A DNA stretch of 5,368 bases, taken from assembly GCA_002254335.1 (NCBI GenBank), contig NIVA01000153.1, positions 1 through 5,368 on the forward strand, read 5' to 3'. This document shows positions 5,276-5,368 of this stretch, piece after piece. Below the pieces are notes generated by a model. That model searched no databases, was not told the origin of the DNA, and worked only from the letters and a program-made list of their open reading frames with translations. Position numbers and translations under genes: made by a program. Numbering within the stretch: position 1 is the stretch's first letter; every line of letters starts with the position of its first letter. The DNA is from Bacteroidetes bacterium 4572_114. Lineage in GTDB: Bacteria; Bacteroidota; Bacteroidia; Bacteroidales; 4484-276.

Positions 5276-5368
5276 ATGAATATAGAAACACGAAAGTTAT
5301 CATTTATTCAGGATTTTCTTCGGGTTCAAAACGAAGAAATAGTAATTGGATTGGAAAGGCTGTTGAAG
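5276..5368 (+). CDS. Start of a small antitoxin-like protein, 3' end cut by window edge
   Basis: Thirty-one codons are open from an ATG at 5276 to the right edge. The visible peptide (MNIETRKLSFIQDFLRVQNE, then a charged Leu-rich helix ending ERLLK) has no signal peptide or membrane segment. It resembles the N-terminus of short (about 70-90 residue) Bacteroidota proteins that often precede RelE/ParE-type toxin genes and are therefore thought to be antitoxins. That resemblance is from memory, and the partner would lie beyond the window. The upstream -7 box and short leader support the start. Coding status is likely; function is tentative. Confidence 0.65.
   Translation, partial: MNIETRKLSFIQDFLRVQNEEIVIGLERLLK

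Overview
The window looks like chromosomal DNA of a Bacteroidota bacterium, probably Bacteroidales or a relative. Reasons: AT-rich intergenic DNA, A-rich leaders without Shine-Dalgarno sequences, TAnnTTTG boxes that match the Bacteroidota -7 promoter element, and proteins of Bacteroidota type (two-domain SppA, S37-type secreted peptidase, a FolK neighbouring a deoxynucleoside kinase). No phage, transposase, CRISPR, tRNA or rRNA gene is seen.

Left part (1-2618), all on the minus strand. Read in the direction of transcription: folK (folate biosynthesis), a possible 44-codon small ORF, a deoxynucleoside kinase, a DUF433 protein, and a secreted S37-family serine peptidase. The peptidase is cut by the left edge of the window just after the motif carrying its likely catalytic Asp. 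It has no ORF-track-style support on the minus strand other than its own reading frame, which is open from 998 to the edge. folK and the kinase form a pterin/nucleotide metabolism pair. The DUF433 gene has its own candidate -7 box inside the end of the kinase gene and lies 27 bp upstream of the peptidase.

Middle (2619-4634). A 240-bp divergent intergenic region separates folK from sppA. It holds a candidate folK promoter and a degenerate three-copy 16-17 bp tandem repeat just upstream of sppA. sppA encodes a full two-domain membrane-anchored signal peptide peptidase with its Lys/Ser dyad intact, followed by a good intrinsic terminator.

Right part (4635-5275) is 641 bp without a convincing gene but rich in structure: a GC-rich composite of inverted repeats (about 4698-4860) that looks like a dispersed genomic repeat or structured RNA, a perfect 17-bp palindrome, a stem-loop with 8-bp arms, a pair of hairpins ending in a run of nine G, and a 9-bp hairpin followed by two copies of TACTTTTGA. 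At 5276 a new plus-strand gene begins that resembles small antitoxin-like proteins of Bacteroidota; it is cut by the right edge.

Most of the window is ordinary housekeeping. The parts worth a second look are the structured 4.7-5.2 kb region, the small ORF overlapping the kinase start by ATGA, and the DUF433 gene without its usual toxin-like partner.
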